From: Shewanella oneidensis MR-1
Lineage (GTDB): Bacteria; Pseudomonadota; Gammaproteobacteria; Enterobacterales; Shewanellaceae
Direction of reading: 5' to 3'
NCBI RefSeq assembly: GCF_000146165.2
Contig: NC_004347.2
Span: 1,054,001-1,118,000 of the forward strand
Length of the DNA: 64,000 nucleotides
Position numbers and translations under genes: made by a program. The notes beneath the pieces were generated by a model. It was given only the letters and a program-made list of their open reading frames with translations. It ran no database searches and was not told the origin of the DNA. This document shows positions 1 through 9,754 of the stretch, piece by piece (position 1 is the stretch's first letter; every line of letters starts with the position of its first letter).

Positions 1-1340
1 AGCTTGTCTTCTACCACATCGTCAAGACGGGTGGTGTCGAGACTGGTGATGAGCAGCGGGTAGCGCTGGTTTTGCCCTAAGGTTTGCACTGCGGCCACTT
101 GCCACAGATCCACCTTCATCTTACGGGCCAGCTCGCGCGCCTTACCCTTAACGGCTTGGCGCAGGGACAGGGCAATACGGGCGGCGCTCATGGTGACATC
201 TTCACCGAGCACTAAAATGGCATCGGCCTCTTCCATGTCGCGCAGGCTCGGGGTTGGCACGCCGCCATGCTGTAAAATGTGCAGCATCTGCTGCTGGCAT
301 TGCCATTCGGCCTGCTCAACGCCAACATAAAAGTTGTTCGCGCCCACCAGCTCGCGCAGGGCAAAGTTACTCTCCAGCGAGGCGCGCGGCGAGCCGATAC
401 CTATCACGCCCTTGGCATTACGCAGGGCATCTGCTGCGCGGTTAAGGGCGCCATCGACCGTGATCGCCAGTTGCTCGTTGCCATTTTTAAGCTGCGGCTG
501 GCGCGGACGGTCAGGGAGATTGACATAGCCATAACCAAAGCGGCCGCGGTCACAGAGGAAGTAGTGGTTGACGCTGCCGTGGAAACGGTTTTCGATGCGG
601 CGCAGCTCGCCATAACGCTCGCCCGGGCTGATGTTACAGCCCACGGAGCATTGCTGGCAGATGCTGGGGGCAAACTGCATGTCCCACTTGCGGTTATAGC
701 GCTCGGAGTGGGTCTTGTCGGTGAAAACCCCTGTGGGGCAGACTTCCACTAGGTTGCCAGAAAACTCGCTCTCGAGCGTGCCATCCTCAACTCGGCCAAA
801 ATAGACGTTGTCGTGGGCACCGTAAACCCCGAGATCCTCGCCGCCAGCGTAATCCTTGTAGTAACGGACGCAGCGATAGCAAGCGATACAGCGGTTCATC
901 TCGTGATTGATGAAGGGGCCGAGATCCTGATTTTGGTGGGTGCGCTTAGTAAAGCGGTAGCGACGGCTGTTGTGGCCGGTCATTACCGTCATGTCCTGCA
1001 GGTGGCAGGCGCCGCCTTCTTCACACACTGGGCAGTCGTGGGGGTGATTGGTCATCTGCCACTCTACCACGCACTTGCGAAACTCTTTGGCCTCTTCATC
1101 TTCGATGGAGATATAAGTGCCATCGGTAGAGGGGGTCATGCAAGACATGACCAGCCGGCCGCGTTTGTCATCGGCATTTTGATACTGTTTAACCGCACAT
1201 TGGCGGCAGGCGCCGACGCTACCGAGCGCCGGATGCCAGCAAAAATAGGGGACGTCCAGACCAAGGGACAGACAGGCTTGCAGCAGGTTATCCGCCCCGT
1301 CTACCTCGTACTCTTTACCGTCTACATAAATGGTTGCCAT
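1..1340 (-). CDS. nuoG: NADH-quinone oxidoreductase subunit G (5' part; 3' end beyond window)
   Basis: This is the largest peripheral-arm subunit of respiratory complex I. It carries electrons from NuoF through several iron-sulfur clusters. The translation opens with [15 protein letters not shown], a ferredoxin-type fold. Cysteines for the [2Fe-2S] cluster follow in YFCWHP and GACRQCAV, then the His/Cys cluster segment [18 protein letters not shown], then CIACYRC, and a [4Fe-4S] set in CQQCSVGCN. About 446 codons are visible, roughly half of the usual ~900, and the gene leaves the window at base 1 without a stop. The start lies 41 bases after the nuoF stop on the same strand, so it is co-transcribed as part of the nuo operon. 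Family assignment is secure; the unseen C-terminal half cannot be judged. Confidence 0.95.
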   Translation of the reverse strand, partial: MATIYVDGKEYEVDGADNLLQACLSLGLDVPYFCWHPALGSVGACRQCAVKQYQNADDKRGRLVMSCMTPSTDGTYISIEDEEAKEFRKCVVEWQMTNHPHDCPVCEEGGACHLQDMTVMTGHNSRRYRFTKRTHQNQDLGPFINHEMNRCIACYRCVRYYKDYAGGEDLGVYGAHDNVYFGRVEDGTLESEFSGNLVEVCPTGVFTDKTHSERYNRKWDMQFAPSICQQCSVGCNISPGERYGELRRIENRFHGSVNHYFLCDRGRFGYGYVNLPDRPRQPQLKNGNEQLAITVDGALNRAADALRNAKGVIGIGSPRASLESNFALRELVGANNFYVGVEQAEWQCQQQMLHILQHGGVPTPSLRDMEEADAILVLGEDVTMSAARIALSLRQAVKGKARELARKMKVDLWQVAAVQTLGQNQRYPLLITSLDTTRLDDVVEDK

Positions 1341-1381
1341 ACAACTTCCCTGAAACCTGTGTTGTGAAATAGGTGCTGTGG

Positions 1382-2767
1382 TTACCAGCGCTCGCCCAGC
1401 AGATTGGGCTGGATCCCTTTAATGGACTTGCGGTTATCACCGCTGCCCTTGATCCCGGCCTCAAACTCGGAGCGGAAATATTTAATGGCGCTGGCAAGCG
1501 GCTCAACGGCGCCCGGGGCGTGGGCGCAGAAGGTCTTGCCGGGGCCGAGGAAATTGCAAAGCTGCTCGAGCGTTGCTAAATCGCCCTCTTGCCCTTCACC
1601 GCGCTCAAGGGATCGCAGCAGCTTGACGCTCCAAGGCAGACCGTCACGGCAAGGCGTACACCAGCCGCAGGATTCGCGGGCAAAAAATTCTTCCATATTG
1701 CGCAGCAAACTCACCATGCTGATGGAATCATCCACCGCCATCGCAAGGCCCGTGCCCATGCGGGTGCCGACCTTACCTATGCCTGCTGTGTACATCTGGG
1801 CATCGAGGTGCTCGGGCAGCAAAAAGCCGGTACCTGCGCCGCCCGGTTGCCAGGCTTTCAGGCGATAACCGCTTCTCATGCCGCCGGCATAGCCTTCAAA
1901 TAGCTCACGGGCGGTGATGCCAAAGGGCAGCTCCCACACGCCAGGGTTGTTGACCTTGCCGGAAAACCCCATCAGCTTAGTGCCGTGATCTTCTGAGCCC
2001 GGTAGCGCCAGGGTGTGATACCAAGCCACACCATTGCCGATAATGGCGGGTACGTTGCACAGGGTCTCGACGTTGTTAACGCAGGTGGGTTTGCCCCAAA
2101 CGCCGGAAACGGCGGGGAAGGGGGGCTTGGCGCGCGGGTTGGCGCGGCGCCCTTCTAGGGAGTTAATCAGCGCCGTCTCTTCTCCGCAGATGTAGCGGCC
2201 AGCGCCGGTATGGACGAACAACTCGAAGTCAAAACCCGAGCCGAGAATGTTCTTACCGAGCAGGCCCGCGGCCTTGGCCTCTTCTACGGCCCGGCGCAGG
2301 TTGATGGCGGCATCCACGTACTCGCCACGCAGGAAGATGTAGCCGCGATAGGCCTTGAGAGCCTTGGCGGAGATGATCATCCCCTCGATCAACAGATGGG
2401 GTAGCTGCTCCATCAGTAGCCTGTCTTTCCAGGTGTTAGGCTCCATCTCATCGGCGTTGCAGAGCAGGTAACGGATGTTCATGCTCTCATCTTTGGGCAT
2501 CAGTCCCCACTTAACACCAGTGGGGAAGCCCGCGCCGCCGCGGCCCTTAAGCCCGGCATCTTTGACTGTGCTGACAATCTCGTCCGGACTCATCTGGCCC
2601 AGCGCCTTGCGCACGGCGTCATAGCCTTGCTTGGTTTGATATTCCTCTAGCCACACTGGCTGGCCGTCGTCCCGTAGCCGCCAAGTGAGCGGATGGGTTT
2701 CGGCCGCGCGTGGCGTACGGTTGGCGGTGCCAAAGGAGGTGAGAACTTTGCTCTGTGGTAGGCTCAT
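1382..2767 (-). CDS. nuoF: NADH-quinone oxidoreductase subunit F
   Basis: This 461-residue subunit of complex I binds NADH and FMN and starts electron transfer. The glycine-rich [10 protein letters not shown] near residue 95 and [14 protein letters not shown] near residue 190 form the FMN/NADH site. [12 protein letters not shown] near residue 365 plus a later Cys (LEQLCNF) bind the N3 [4Fe-4S] cluster. Length matches the E. coli family (about 445) with a short N-terminal extension. Its ATG overlaps the nuoE stop by four bases (ATGA), which implies translational coupling, and nuoG follows 41 bases later. All recognisable cofactor residues are present. Confidence 0.97.
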   Translation of the reverse strand: MSLPQSKVLTSFGTANRTPRAAETHPLTWRLRDDGQPVWLEEYQTKQGYDAVRKALGQMSPDEIVSTVKDAGLKGRGGAGFPTGVKWGLMPKDESMNIRYLLCNADEMEPNTWKDRLLMEQLPHLLIEGMIISAKALKAYRGYIFLRGEYVDAAINLRRAVEEAKAAGLLGKNILGSGFDFELFVHTGAGRYICGEETALINSLEGRRANPRAKPPFPAVSGVWGKPTCVNNVETLCNVPAIIGNGVAWYHTLALPGSEDHGTKLMGFSGKVNNPGVWELPFGITARELFEGYAGGMRSGYRLKAWQPGGAGTGFLLPEHLDAQMYTAGIGKVGTRMGTGLAMAVDDSISMVSLLRNMEEFFARESCGWCTPCRDGLPWSVKLLRSLERGEGQEGDLATLEQLCNFLGPGKTFCAHAPGAVEPLASAIKYFRSEFEAGIKGSGDNRKSIKGIQPNLLGERW

Positions 2768-3306
2768 GGGTAAGCCTCCAGGGTTTTTAGCAGGGTGATA
2801 GGGTCAAGGCCGCCATAGGTGTCATCATCGATCATGATGGCTGGCCCCTTGTCGCAGTTGCCAAGGCAGCAGACCGGTAGCAGGGTAAAGCGGCCATCAG
2901 GCGTGGTTTGGCCAGGTGCGAGGTTCATCACCTCTTTGAGACCGGCCATCAACTGTTCGTGGCCATTGATGTAGCACACCATGCTGTCGCAGACGCGAAT
3001 AATGTGGCGCCCCACCGGCTGGCGGAAAATCTGGCTATAGAAGGTGGCGACACCTTCGACATCGCTGGCGGGAATGCCAAGCTCAGCCGCGATGGCGTAA
3101 ATCGCGCCGTCAGGCACCCAGCCTCGGGCCTGCTGCACAATTTTGAGCGCTTCAATACTGGCGGCGCGGGGATCTTCGTAGTGATGTTTCTCGTGTTCGA
3201 TGGCATCGCGTTCAGCTTGACTCAGAACAAAATCGCTCTGGTTGCTGCTGCATGCCCCTTGCCCCTGTGGGGTCTGCTTATTTTGACACTGACATTGCTG
3301 GCTCAT
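2764..3306 (-). CDS. nuoE: NADH-quinone oxidoreductase subunit E
   Basis: This 180-residue thioredoxin-fold subunit of complex I holds the N1a [2Fe-2S] cluster. The ligands are visible as the pair in VCDSMVCY and the pair in CLGNCD. Upstream of the family core is an unusual N-terminal stretch of about 25 residues rich in Gln and Cys ([10 protein letters not shown]..., with a CxC), which is not part of the conserved fold and whose role is unknown. The gene overlaps nuoF by four bases. An 81-base gap with a GC-rich hairpin separates it from nuoCD upstream, the widest spacing inside this operon. Confidence 0.96.
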   Translation of the reverse strand: MSQQCQCQNKQTPQGQGACSSNQSDFVLSQAERDAIEHEKHHYEDPRAASIEALKIVQQARGWVPDGAIYAIAAELGIPASDVEGVATFYSQIFRQPVGRHIIRVCDSMVCYINGHEQLMAGLKEVMNLAPGQTTPDGRFTLLPVCCLGNCDKGPAIMIDDDTYGGLDPITLLKTLEAYP

Positions 3307-3358
3307 GACTTGACCTTTGGTGGCTTATCTTTTTACTACTACACGTCTTATAATCCAT

Positions 3359-3380
3359 GCCCCCGACCCTTGCCGGGGGC
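3359..3380 (-). other. GC-rich hairpin between nuoCD and nuoE
   Basis: A 7-bp all-GC stem (GCCCCCG / CGGGGGC, 8-base loop) lies directly after the nuoCD stop on the transcribed strand. There is no T-run, so it is not a standard terminator. It could be a processing or stabilising structure that sets the CD:E expression ratio; that role is inference. Confidence 0.5.
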
Positions 3381-3387
3381 GGATCAC

Positions 3388-5193
3388 TTAACGGTCCACA
3401 TCCGACATAACGAAATCGATACTGCCCAGATAGACAATGAGGTCCGACACCATGCTGCCCTTGATCACCGAGGGGATCTGTTGCAGGTGAGCAAAGCTCG
3501 GGGTGCGGATCCGGGTCCGGTAGCTCATGGTGGAGCCATCGCTGGTCAGGTAGTAACTGTTGATCCCCTTGGTCGCTTCGATCATTTGAAACGACTCAGC
3601 CGCAGGCATCACCGGGCCCCATGACACTTGCAGGAAGTGGTTGATCAGGGTCTCGATGTGCTGCAACGTGCGCTCTTTGGGCGGCGGGGTGGTGAGCGGA
3701 TGATCCGCCTTGAACGGTCCCTCCGGCATGTTGTTCATACACTGCTCGATGATGCGCATGCTTTGGCGAATTTCTTCGATGCGCACTGTGGCTCTGTCGT
3801 AGGCATCGCCATTGCTGCCGACCGGCACTTCAAAGTCAAACTGCTCATAGCCCGAATAGGGGCGCCATTTACGCACGTCGAAGTTAAGGCCGGTGGCGCG
3901 CAATCCGGCCCCCGTGGTGCCCCAAGCGAGCGCTTGCTCGGTGGTGTAGGCGGCAACGCCGATGGTGCGCCCGCGAAGGATGCTGTTGCGCATCGCGGCC
4001 TTTTCATAATCCATCAAGCGTTTTGGCAGCCAGCTCAGCAGGTTATCCTGCACCAGTCGCTGCCATCCCTTCGGCAAGTCGTGGGCCACACCGCCGATGC
4101 GGAACCATGCCGGGTGCATACGCGCGCCGGTGATCGCCTCGATGATGGTGTAGATGTGCTGGCGGTCGGTAAAGGTGAAGAACACCGGGGTCATGGCCCC
4201 CACGTCCTGAATATAGGTACCGAGGAACAAGAGGTGGCTTTGGATGCGAAACAGCTCGGCCATCATCACCCGGATCATGTCGACCCGCTGCGGCACCTTA
4301 ATGCCGGCGAGTTTCTCGACCGCGAGCACGTAGGGCAGGTTGTTCATCACTCCGCCCAGATACTCGACCCGGTCGGTATAGGGGATGTAGCTGTGCCAGG
4401 ACTGGCGCTCGCCCATCTTCTCGGCGCCGCGGTGGTGGTAGCCGATGTCGGGCACACAGTTGCGGACCTCTTCGCCATCGAGTTGCAGCACCAGCCGGAA
4501 GGCACCGTGGGCAGAGGGGTGGTTGGGGCCGAGGTTTAAGAACATGTAGTCCTCATTCTCGTTACCGCGGGCAAGCCCCCACTCTTCGGGTTTGAACAGC
4601 AGGTTCTCCTGCTCCATGTCCTGCTTGGCGGCATCGAGCATGAAAGGGTCAAATTCGGTGGCGCGCGCCGGGTAATCCTTGCGCAGCGGGTGACCCTGCC
4701 AGCTCTTGGGCATCATGATGCGGGTCAGATGGGGATGGCCATCGAAGGTGATGCCCATCAGATCCCACACTTCCCGTTCATACCAGTTGGCATTGGGGAA
4801 GTGGTTGGTGATGGTGGGCAGATGCAGGTCACTCTCAGCTAGTGCTACTTTCAACATCACATCGGCGTTACGGTCGATGGAGATGAGGTGATAGAAGACG
4901 GTGAAGTCGCTTTGCGGCAGGCCGTCGCGATGGCTGCGCAGCCGCTCGTCGGTGGCGCTTAAGTCATAGAGCATCACGAACGGGGCGGGCAGCTTGCGCA
5001 GGAAGCCCACTACATCTTGCAGCAGCTCGCGGGGGAGCCAGACCACCGGCACGCCGGTGCGGGTGGTCTGCACGGTGAAGTGCTCGGCCCCGAAGTGGGC
5101 AAACAGTTCGCCAACGACCTTGGCATCCTTGTGGTCACTGGGTTGCCACTGGGCCATAGTGTCATTGTGTGGAAAATCACGAGTCAGTTTCAT
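3388..5193 (-). CDS. nuoCD: NADH-quinone oxidoreductase subunit C/D fusion
   Basis: A 601-residue natural fusion of the 30-kDa (NuoC) and 49-kDa (NuoD) subunits, as in E. coli. Residues 1 to about 190 carry the NuoC signature ([20 protein letters not shown]). From about residue 205 the NuoD part begins with [13 protein letters not shown] and continues through [12 protein letters not shown] and a C-terminal end [10 protein letters not shown]. The NuoD half lines the quinone-binding cavity next to NuoB. The gene is 3 bases from nuoB upstream, so the two are tightly coupled. Length and motifs are normal. The long open frames on the opposite strand are byproducts of its GC-biased codons. Confidence 0.97.
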   Translation of the reverse strand: MKLTRDFPHNDTMAQWQPSDHKDAKVVGELFAHFGAEHFTVQTTRTGVPVVWLPRELLQDVVGFLRKLPAPFVMLYDLSATDERLRSHRDGLPQSDFTVFYHLISIDRNADVMLKVALAESDLHLPTITNHFPNANWYEREVWDLMGITFDGHPHLTRIMMPKSWQGHPLRKDYPARATEFDPFMLDAAKQDMEQENLLFKPEEWGLARGNENEDYMFLNLGPNHPSAHGAFRLVLQLDGEEVRNCVPDIGYHHRGAEKMGERQSWHSYIPYTDRVEYLGGVMNNLPYVLAVEKLAGIKVPQRVDMIRVMMAELFRIQSHLLFLGTYIQDVGAMTPVFFTFTDRQHIYTIIEAITGARMHPAWFRIGGVAHDLPKGWQRLVQDNLLSWLPKRLMDYEKAAMRNSILRGRTIGVAAYTTEQALAWGTTGAGLRATGLNFDVRKWRPYSGYEQFDFEVPVGSNGDAYDRATVRIEEIRQSMRIIEQCMNNMPEGPFKADHPLTTPPPKERTLQHIETLINHFLQVSWGPVMPAAESFQMIEATKGINSYYLTSDGSTMSYRTRIRTPSFAHLQQIPSVIKGSMVSDLIVYLGSIDFVMSDVDR

Positions 5194-5196
5194 CGG

Positions 5197-5871
5197 TTAA
5201 ATCTCATCCGGCGTGCGCAGGTTGGTCACGTTGATCCGTTCGCCGCGCTTGCGCTCTTTTTCGGCTGGCATTTGGGGACGGTAAATCCCTTGATCGCCCA
5301 CCACCCAAGAGAGCGGGCGGCGCTCCTTGCCGATGGAGTCCTGCAGCAGCATCAGGGCTTGCAAAAAGGCTTCGGGACGGGGTGGGCAGCCTGGAATGTA
5401 AACGTCGACCGGCAGAAACTTGTCCACCCCCTGCACCACCGAGTAGATGTCATACATGCCGCCCGAGTTGGCACAGGCCCCCATGGAGATCACCCACTTA
5501 GGCTCGAGTAGTTGCTCGTATAAACGTTGGATGACCGGCGCCATCTTGATAAAGGGCGTCCCGGCAATCACCATAAAATCGGCCTGCCGGGGCGAAGCGC
5601 GGATCACTTCGGCGCCGAAGCGGGCCACATCGTGGGGAGAGGTGAAGGCGGTACACATCTCCACATAACAGCAGGAGATACCGAAGTTGTAAGGCCAGAG
5701 GGAGTTCTTGCGGCCCCAGTTGACGGTGTCTTTCAGCACCTCTTCAAGGCGGCCCATCATGATGCCGCGTGTTGCTTCTTGTGCTAGCGGATCATCGACG
5801 GTTTGGCGCTGCTCCTGGGGGTAGCGCTCAACGGGCGCATCCGGGTCAATCCGGGTCAGGGTGTACTTCAT
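5197..5871 (-). CDS. nuoB: NADH-quinone oxidoreductase subunit B
   Basis: This 224-residue subunit carries the terminal N2 [4Fe-4S] cluster, which hands electrons to quinone. The adjacent cysteines in ISCCYVEM, the Cys in GACANSGG and the Cys in PGCPPRPE are the four ligands and all are present. The gene sits between nuoA (29-base gap) and nuoCD (3-base gap) on the minus strand. Length matches the family. Confidence 0.97.
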   Translation of the reverse strand: MKYTLTRIDPDAPVERYPQEQRQTVDDPLAQEATRGIMMGRLEEVLKDTVNWGRKNSLWPYNFGISCCYVEMCTAFTSPHDVARFGAEVIRASPRQADFMVIAGTPFIKMAPVIQRLYEQLLEPKWVISMGACANSGGMYDIYSVVQGVDKFLPVDVYIPGCPPRPEAFLQALMLLQDSIGKERRPLSWVVGDQGIYRPQMPAEKERKRGERINVTNLRTPDEI

Positions 5872-5900
5872 GGTGCAACCTTAAGGAAATGGTCTGTGGG

Positions 5901-6305
5901 TCAATCAGTGTTTTTGTTATTTAGCTGCGGTTTACGCGGTGACCACTCCAATGCGCCGATGCGCCAGAGATAGACAAGGCCAATAAGCAGCAGTCCAATG
6001 AAAATGGTGGCTTCAATAAAGCCGACCCAGCCGCTTTCGCGCACGGAAACCGACCAAGCAAAGAGATAGAGAGCTTCGACGTCGAATATGACGAAGAACA
6101 TGGCAACCAGATAGAACTTGGCGGAAAAACGCAGACGGGCAGTGCCAACCGAGTCGACACCAGATTCAAACGGCTTGTTCTTGGTACGACCTTGGGCGCG
6201 TCCCCCGAGGAGGGCTGCGAGCCCTATCATGGTCAAACAGATAGCGATGGCACCGATGACATAAATAGCGAAAGCCCAATGTTGAGCAGAAATATCAGCA
6301 AACAT
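5901..6305 (-). CDS. nuoA: NADH-quinone oxidoreductase subunit A
   Basis: First gene of the nuo operon, 134 residues, a membrane-arm subunit at the junction with the peripheral arm. Three hydrophobic segments are visible at about residues 10-32, 66-88 and 98-118. The conserved loop [11 protein letters not shown] between the first two is the family signature. No gene lies immediately upstream on this strand, so the operon promoter should lie in the AT-rich 6306-6550 region. Confidence 0.95.
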   Translation of the reverse strand: MFADISAQHWAFAIYVIGAIAICLTMIGLAALLGGRAQGRTKNKPFESGVDSVGTARLRFSAKFYLVAMFFVIFDVEALYLFAWSVSVRESGWVGFIEATIFIGLLLIGLVYLWRIGALEWSPRKPQLNNKNTD

Positions 6306-6585
6306 GATGGTTTTTCCTAGAAGCGGTTGCTCTTTGAAAATTTTTTGTTAAGCAATACATTGGCAACCACATAATCACTAATGCTAAATCGTTTGTGCGA
6401 TTTTCAACCACATTGATGTAATGAGAAGTAATCTACAACAAAACAGACTAAGTGGATTAACAATAATCTTGGCGATTATTACATTTTTGCACTGATTTAC
6501 AAGTCATTTATAGGTGCTAATTGTTCATAGGTGACACGTGATTAAGTTCGCATTTTTTTGTTATTTGTGATACAGGGATGGGCCG
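6306..6585. other. AT-rich upstream region of the nuo operon
   Basis: About 280 bases with no gene. This stretch should hold the minus-strand nuo promoter. I could not pick a single convincing -10/-35 pair or a regulator box by eye. Confidence 0.4.
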
Positions 6586-6744
6586 ATGGTTGCTTATCGT
6601 CAACATCAGGCAGGGATACGCAGCCGCCTCGATAAGCGTGGTGCCATCAGTGGAAATGAGACTTTTCAGCGAGATCGCCAAGCGATCTGTCTTAACTGTT
6701 CGCCATTACCCCACGGGCTCCTTGATTTTTTAGGGCTTGAGTAA
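6586..6744 (+). CDS. Possible small protein, 52 residues, unknown
   Basis: An open frame from ATG to TAA gives a basic, soluble 52-residue peptide beginning MVAYRQHQAG, with a Cys pair in AICLNCSP and a hydrophobic end LLDFLGLE. The base composition here is higher in GC than the flanking AT-rich DNA, which hints at coding. There is no clear ribosome-binding site, and a second frame (ATG at 6578) is open over the same stretch. I do not recognise the product and treat it as tentative. Confidence 0.25.
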   Translation: MVAYRQHQAGIRSRLDKRGAISGNETFQRDRQAICLNCSPLPHGLLDFLGLE

Positions 6745-6974
6745 GCCCACACCCATCTAAGTTAATTTATGTTAGTCATCACTTAACTATCTAATTTGTA
6801 ATGTTAAAGTGGTAGACAGAGATTAATCCGCACGTTATCTTAGGTTTTTAACAAGGATGAAACTTAATCGTGACCACGGCTAAGTTCACTTGCATCAGGA
6901 AGATGTGTCTTTATTTCGCAAGAAACACTTCCTGAACAATATGCGATAAGTCTCTTGGCGCAAGGCGCTAGAGC

Positions 6975-7013
6975 CTAGAATCTAGAATCTAGAATCTAGA
7001 ATCTAGAATCTAT
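6975..7013. repeat. Heptanucleotide tandem repeat (CTAGAAT)n
   Basis: Five perfect head-to-tail copies of CTAGAAT followed by a partial copy. The flank GGCGCTAGAGC resembles, in inverted orientation, the flank of a sixfold TAGATTC array at 17793-17834; a third degenerate array lies at 16707-16730. Confidence 0.9.
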
Positions 7014-7159
7014 AAAAGCATTACAGCAGTGCAATCCCTTGACTAACGAGTGTTGGCCAAGTGCGGTAGCCATGGCGGGGCTTTTTGTCGAACGACAAAG
7101 TTGAAACGTTTCGATGGTGCTGCTTTGCTTGGCGCTGCGAATTGGCAATGTTATCTCGG

Positions 7160-7450
7160 TTATCTGTTTATGGCGGCCTAACGGCCGAGAAACGTTTAAG
7201 GTCGTGGGGTTTCACCCCACACCCGACCAAGGAGGACTGCTCGTCCTATCCTCCTTGGATGCTCCAAGACGCCCCTAACGGAGTTGAAAGCCCCTTGTGC
7301 TCATTGGCAAATTTGCTATCGCTTCCGAAGGATGCGTCCCTGCACCTGCGAAAGCTAGCTCGCCATCCATGGCGAGACTCACGCAATTTGCCTATTCGCC
7401 CTGCGGCAACTCCGAGGGGATGGTGTACTCTTTAGGCTCCGTAGTTGTTG
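7160..7450 (+). repeat. Modular hairpin-rich repeat, copy 1
   Basis: Short GC-rich hairpins occur in a fixed order: GTGGGGTTTCACCCCAC at about 7203-7220, a CCAAGGAGGA / TCCTCCTTGG stem at about 7228-7258, and a module reading TTGCTATCGCTTCCGAAGG then CGTCCCTG, AAGCTAGC and GACTCACGCAATTT at 7314-7391. The last module matches the reverse complement of 9442-9517 closely. The open frames crossing this stretch have no recognisable product. Copies 2 and 3 lie on the other strand. Confidence 0.7.
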
Positions 7451-7681
7451 GACGATTGTTAAGGCATCAAAATGTGTTTGTCGGCTCTTTTCTAAAACGC
7501 TTCTCGGTATGTAAGGTCTCGATTTTTCTGCATGAAAAAATGTTGAAAACTCATCATATAATATTATAAGCTACTGTAATATAACGATTATTTATTATGA
7601 TCGCTCGAAGGTTAAGCCATTTAAGGCCTGAATTTCGTTAGAAGTCCGGGTAATGCACTGTTATGCATCAAGGAGTCTAGG

Positions 7682-8055
7682 TTGAGGGATAGTGTCTTTA
7701 AAGTAGTATTTCTTGGAAAGAGAAAGGCAATTAGTTTTTGTACATGGCTTAAGCTTCTTTTAATTGAAATTTATTTAGGCGAGCAACTTTTAGAAATGTT
7801 AGCTCACACATCATCATATAATTATGAGTCCGAAGAGATTATTTTTGGTAGTGACTCGAATGGGTGGAAAAGACCCTTAATAGATTTCATCCCGTCTACA
7901 ATGATAAATAAATTTTTATCTGAACGTATACTAAAACTATTACGAATAAAGTACGTCCAACACTACAGGTTGCTAAAAAGAGTTACGTCAACTTCGTTAG
8001 AGCATTCAAAAGGCGAACAACTGTATAAGTTAAACAATCAAAAGTTGCATTTGAT
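7682..8055 (+). pseudogene. Unknown gene with TTG start, truncated by the IS3 element
   Basis: A frame opens at a TTG codon six bases after a full AAGGAG ribosome-binding site (7670-7675), which is strong support for real translation. About 124 codons (MRDSVFKVVFLGKRK...) are readable before the left end of the IS3 element at 8056. The frame then runs into IS sequence for some 24 more codons. The DNA is AT-rich and unlike the nuo or metH neighbours, suggesting acquired material. The peptide has an amphipathic helical middle (LKLLLIEIYLGEQLLEML). I do not recognise the family and found no matching 3' remnant after the IS. Confidence 0.5.
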
Positions 8056-8063
8056 TGTACTGG

Positions 8064-8873
8064 TCAACCCAAACTGGACACTTTTACTTGAGAATTCTCA
8101 AACTCTACAGGTGACAGATCGTTATTAGCAGAATGAAGTCGCTCCAAGTTGTAATATTTGATGTAAGCCGTCACATCTTGCTTCATAAACTCCCTTGTTG
8201 GTTGAGCAACTTTAAAAATCCAATCGTGTTTCAAGCTACCAAAGAATCGCTCAACAACGGCATTATCCCAACACGCACCCACATCACCCATGCTGGCTCG
8301 GATACCATAGCTCGATAGCAGCCTACCGAATTGTTTACTGGTATATTGCGAGCCTCGGTCACTGTGAAATACCAGCCCTCGCGCTGGTTGTCGCAGGTTG
8401 TAGGCTTTTATTAATGCCTTGGATATCAAATCTGTGGTCATGCGTTTGTCTATGCGCCATCCCACAATCCGGCGTGAATATAAATCCATCACCACAGCTA
8501 AGTACATCCAGCCTTCACCCGTCTTTAAATAGGTCACGTCACCCGCCCAGACCTGATTAGCCGATACTGGATTAAAGTTCATGTTTAACAGGTTATCAGC
8601 CACTGCATCTGAGTGTTTTCGCTGTGTCGTCACCTTGTAAGCACATCGCTGGGTTGCTTTGAGTCGAAGGCGGTGCATAATTTTACGAACGAGATAGCGA
8701 CCAACCTGGTAGCCTTCCTTGCGCAATTTCTTCACCATTTCACGATTCCCTAAGCTGCCTCGACTTTGCTTAAATAGCTGTCGAACAAGGCGATAAAGCT
8801 TCAGTGTTTCAACGCTTATCACGTTTGCAGGGCGTTTATGCCAATCGTAATAGCCTGACTTACTGACACTCAT
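8064..8873 (-). CDS. IS3-family transposase OrfB (DDE catalytic domain)
   Basis: A 269-residue integrase-like catalytic protein. The DDE residues are visible in WAGDVTYLKT, HSDRGSQYTS and NAVVERFFGSLK, the last followed by the usual conserved Lys seven residues on. An HTH_21-type segment (GSLGNREMVKKLRKEG) precedes the core. The reading frame is open upstream of this ATG through the orfA overlap to the slippery A6G site at 8966-8972, so the active product is probably an OrfAB fusion rather than a protein starting here. The element looks intact. Confidence 0.92.
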   Translation of the reverse strand: MSVSKSGYYDWHKRPANVISVETLKLYRLVRQLFKQSRGSLGNREMVKKLRKEGYQVGRYLVRKIMHRLRLKATQRCAYKVTTQRKHSDAVADNLLNMNFNPVSANQVWAGDVTYLKTGEGWMYLAVVMDLYSRRIVGWRIDKRMTTDLISKALIKAYNLRQPARGLVFHSDRGSQYTSKQFGRLLSSYGIRASMGDVGACWDNAVVERFFGSLKHDWIFKVAQPTREFMKQDVTAYIKYYNLERLHSANNDLSPVEFENSQVKVSSLG

Positions 8874-8932
8874 TACTCGACATAACAGTGTTATGGGAAA
8901 CAGGTGAGATTGCAGTTTGATGAAACGAAATC

Positions 8933-9223
8933 TTACTTCATTTCTCTCGCAAAGAAGGCGCTTGCCTTTTTTAGAATTTCTTTTTCCATGCGTAATTCTT
9001 TGTTTTCTCTACGCAATCGCTTCAACTCATCACGCTCAGACTCTTCTAAGGTGATGCCTTGTTGCAGGGCTTCGTGTTTTTCCTTCCAGTTGTAAAGCAG
9101 GCTCGTGCTAACTCCAAGAGACTTTGCCGCATCGGCAACGCTATAACCTTGCTCCAGCACCATCAAGACGGCTTCATCTTTAAATGCCTGCGGATAACTC
9201 TTATGTGATTTTTTCAGACTCAT
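8933..9223 (-). CDS. IS3-family transposase OrfA (HTH)
   Basis: A 96-residue DNA-binding protein with a helix-turn-helix (GYSVADAAKSLGVSTSLLYNW) and a leucine-zipper-like coiled coil (ELKRLRRENKELRMEKEILKK). Near its end the transcribed strand carries A AAA AAG (complement of 8966-8972), the classic IS3 slippery heptamer. A -1 shift there joins OrfA to the orfB frame without a stop. Neighbouring orfB starts 60 bases after the orfA stop. Confidence 0.92.
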   Translation of the reverse strand: MSLKKSHKSYPQAFKDEAVLMVLEQGYSVADAAKSLGVSTSLLYNWKEKHEALQQGITLEESERDELKRLRRENKELRMEKEILKKASAFFAREMK

Positions 9224-9354
9224 ATAGACCTCTTAATTTATTGACCATACTGTCTCAAAATTAAGTGTCCGATGGGATTAGACCAGAACAATGAATGATT
9301 TAATGGGACACCCATTGTTAATAACGGATGTTCCGGAAAAATTAAAAGGCGGAC

Positions 9355-9712
9355 ATGCATAGCTTTTTAAATGCGAAAAGTTAACTCTACTCTTACAGAA
9401 GTTTACCTATCCCCTGCGAAGTTGCCGCGGGGCGTTGGAATAAATTGCGTGAGTCCGGTCATGGATGACCGGCTAGCTTCCGTAGGTACAGGGACGTTGC
9501 CTTCGGAAGCGATAGCAATTTTTCCATAAGACCAAGGCCAGTAACTAATGCATGTAACTTCGCTAGGGGCGGCAAGGGGAGATGCAAGAGGGGGATTGCT
9601 GTTGATCCCCTTCTTGCCCTGGTGTGGAATGGAATTCCACGACTTTGATTTTGATTTAAAAATTCAAACGAAGTTTGAATCAGCTTTTCAAACCGCGTTA
9701 GCGTAAGTCCGA
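9355..9712 (-). repeat. Modular hairpin-rich repeat, copy 2
   Basis: One end (about 9355-9428) matches 12353-12424 almost base for base (core ACTCTTACAGAAGTTTACC). The other end (AAACCGCGTTAGCGTAA at 9690-9706) recurs at 12730-12746. Read on the minus strand it shows the same module order as copy 1: GTCGTGGAAT..CCACACC, GCCCCTAGCGAAGTT, TTGCTATCGCTTCCGAAGG, AAGCTAGC, GACTCACGCAATTT. The ends are conserved while the middle varies. Confidence 0.75.
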
Positions 9713-9746
9713 TCCTGATGGAATAAAATGGACATCCACTGTTAAT

Positions 9747-9754
9747 GGCGCGGT
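9747..9754. repeat. Target-site duplication of the IS256 element (left)
   Basis: GGCGCGGT lies directly outside the left terminal repeat and is repeated exactly at 11048-11055 outside the right one. Eight bases is the usual duplication length for IS256-family transposition. Confidence 0.85.

Larger units (their letters stand above)
8056..9290 (-). mobile_element. IS3-family insertion sequence
   Basis: About 1235 bp bounded by imperfect terminal inverted repeats. The left end reads TGTACTGGTC and the right end, inverted, TGTTCTGGTC; both continue into a second matching block (GGACACTTTT / GGACACTTAA). It carries orfA and orfB on the minus strand with a programmed -1 frameshift site between them. 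A 3-bp target duplication is not obvious. It interrupts the TTG-start gene at 7682. Confidence 0.88.

Noticed and set aside
279..1367. Long plus-strand frames opposite nuoG
   Set aside because: Antisense reflections of GC-rich third positions; nuoG with its cysteine clusters explains this DNA.
2908..3624. 238-codon plus-strand frame across nuoE and nuoCD
   Set aside because: Crosses two certain minus-strand genes and their gap; low-quality His/Ala/Gly-rich translation.
3628..4539. 303-codon open frame on the plus strand opposite nuoCD
   Set aside because: It mirrors the codon bias of nuoCD, has no ribosome-binding site or recognisable domain, and the nuoCD product is certain.
7085..7569. 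Two overlapping open frames of 116 and 90 codons
   Set aside because: They lie over the hairpin-rich repeat copy 1 and read through its stems; translations look random.
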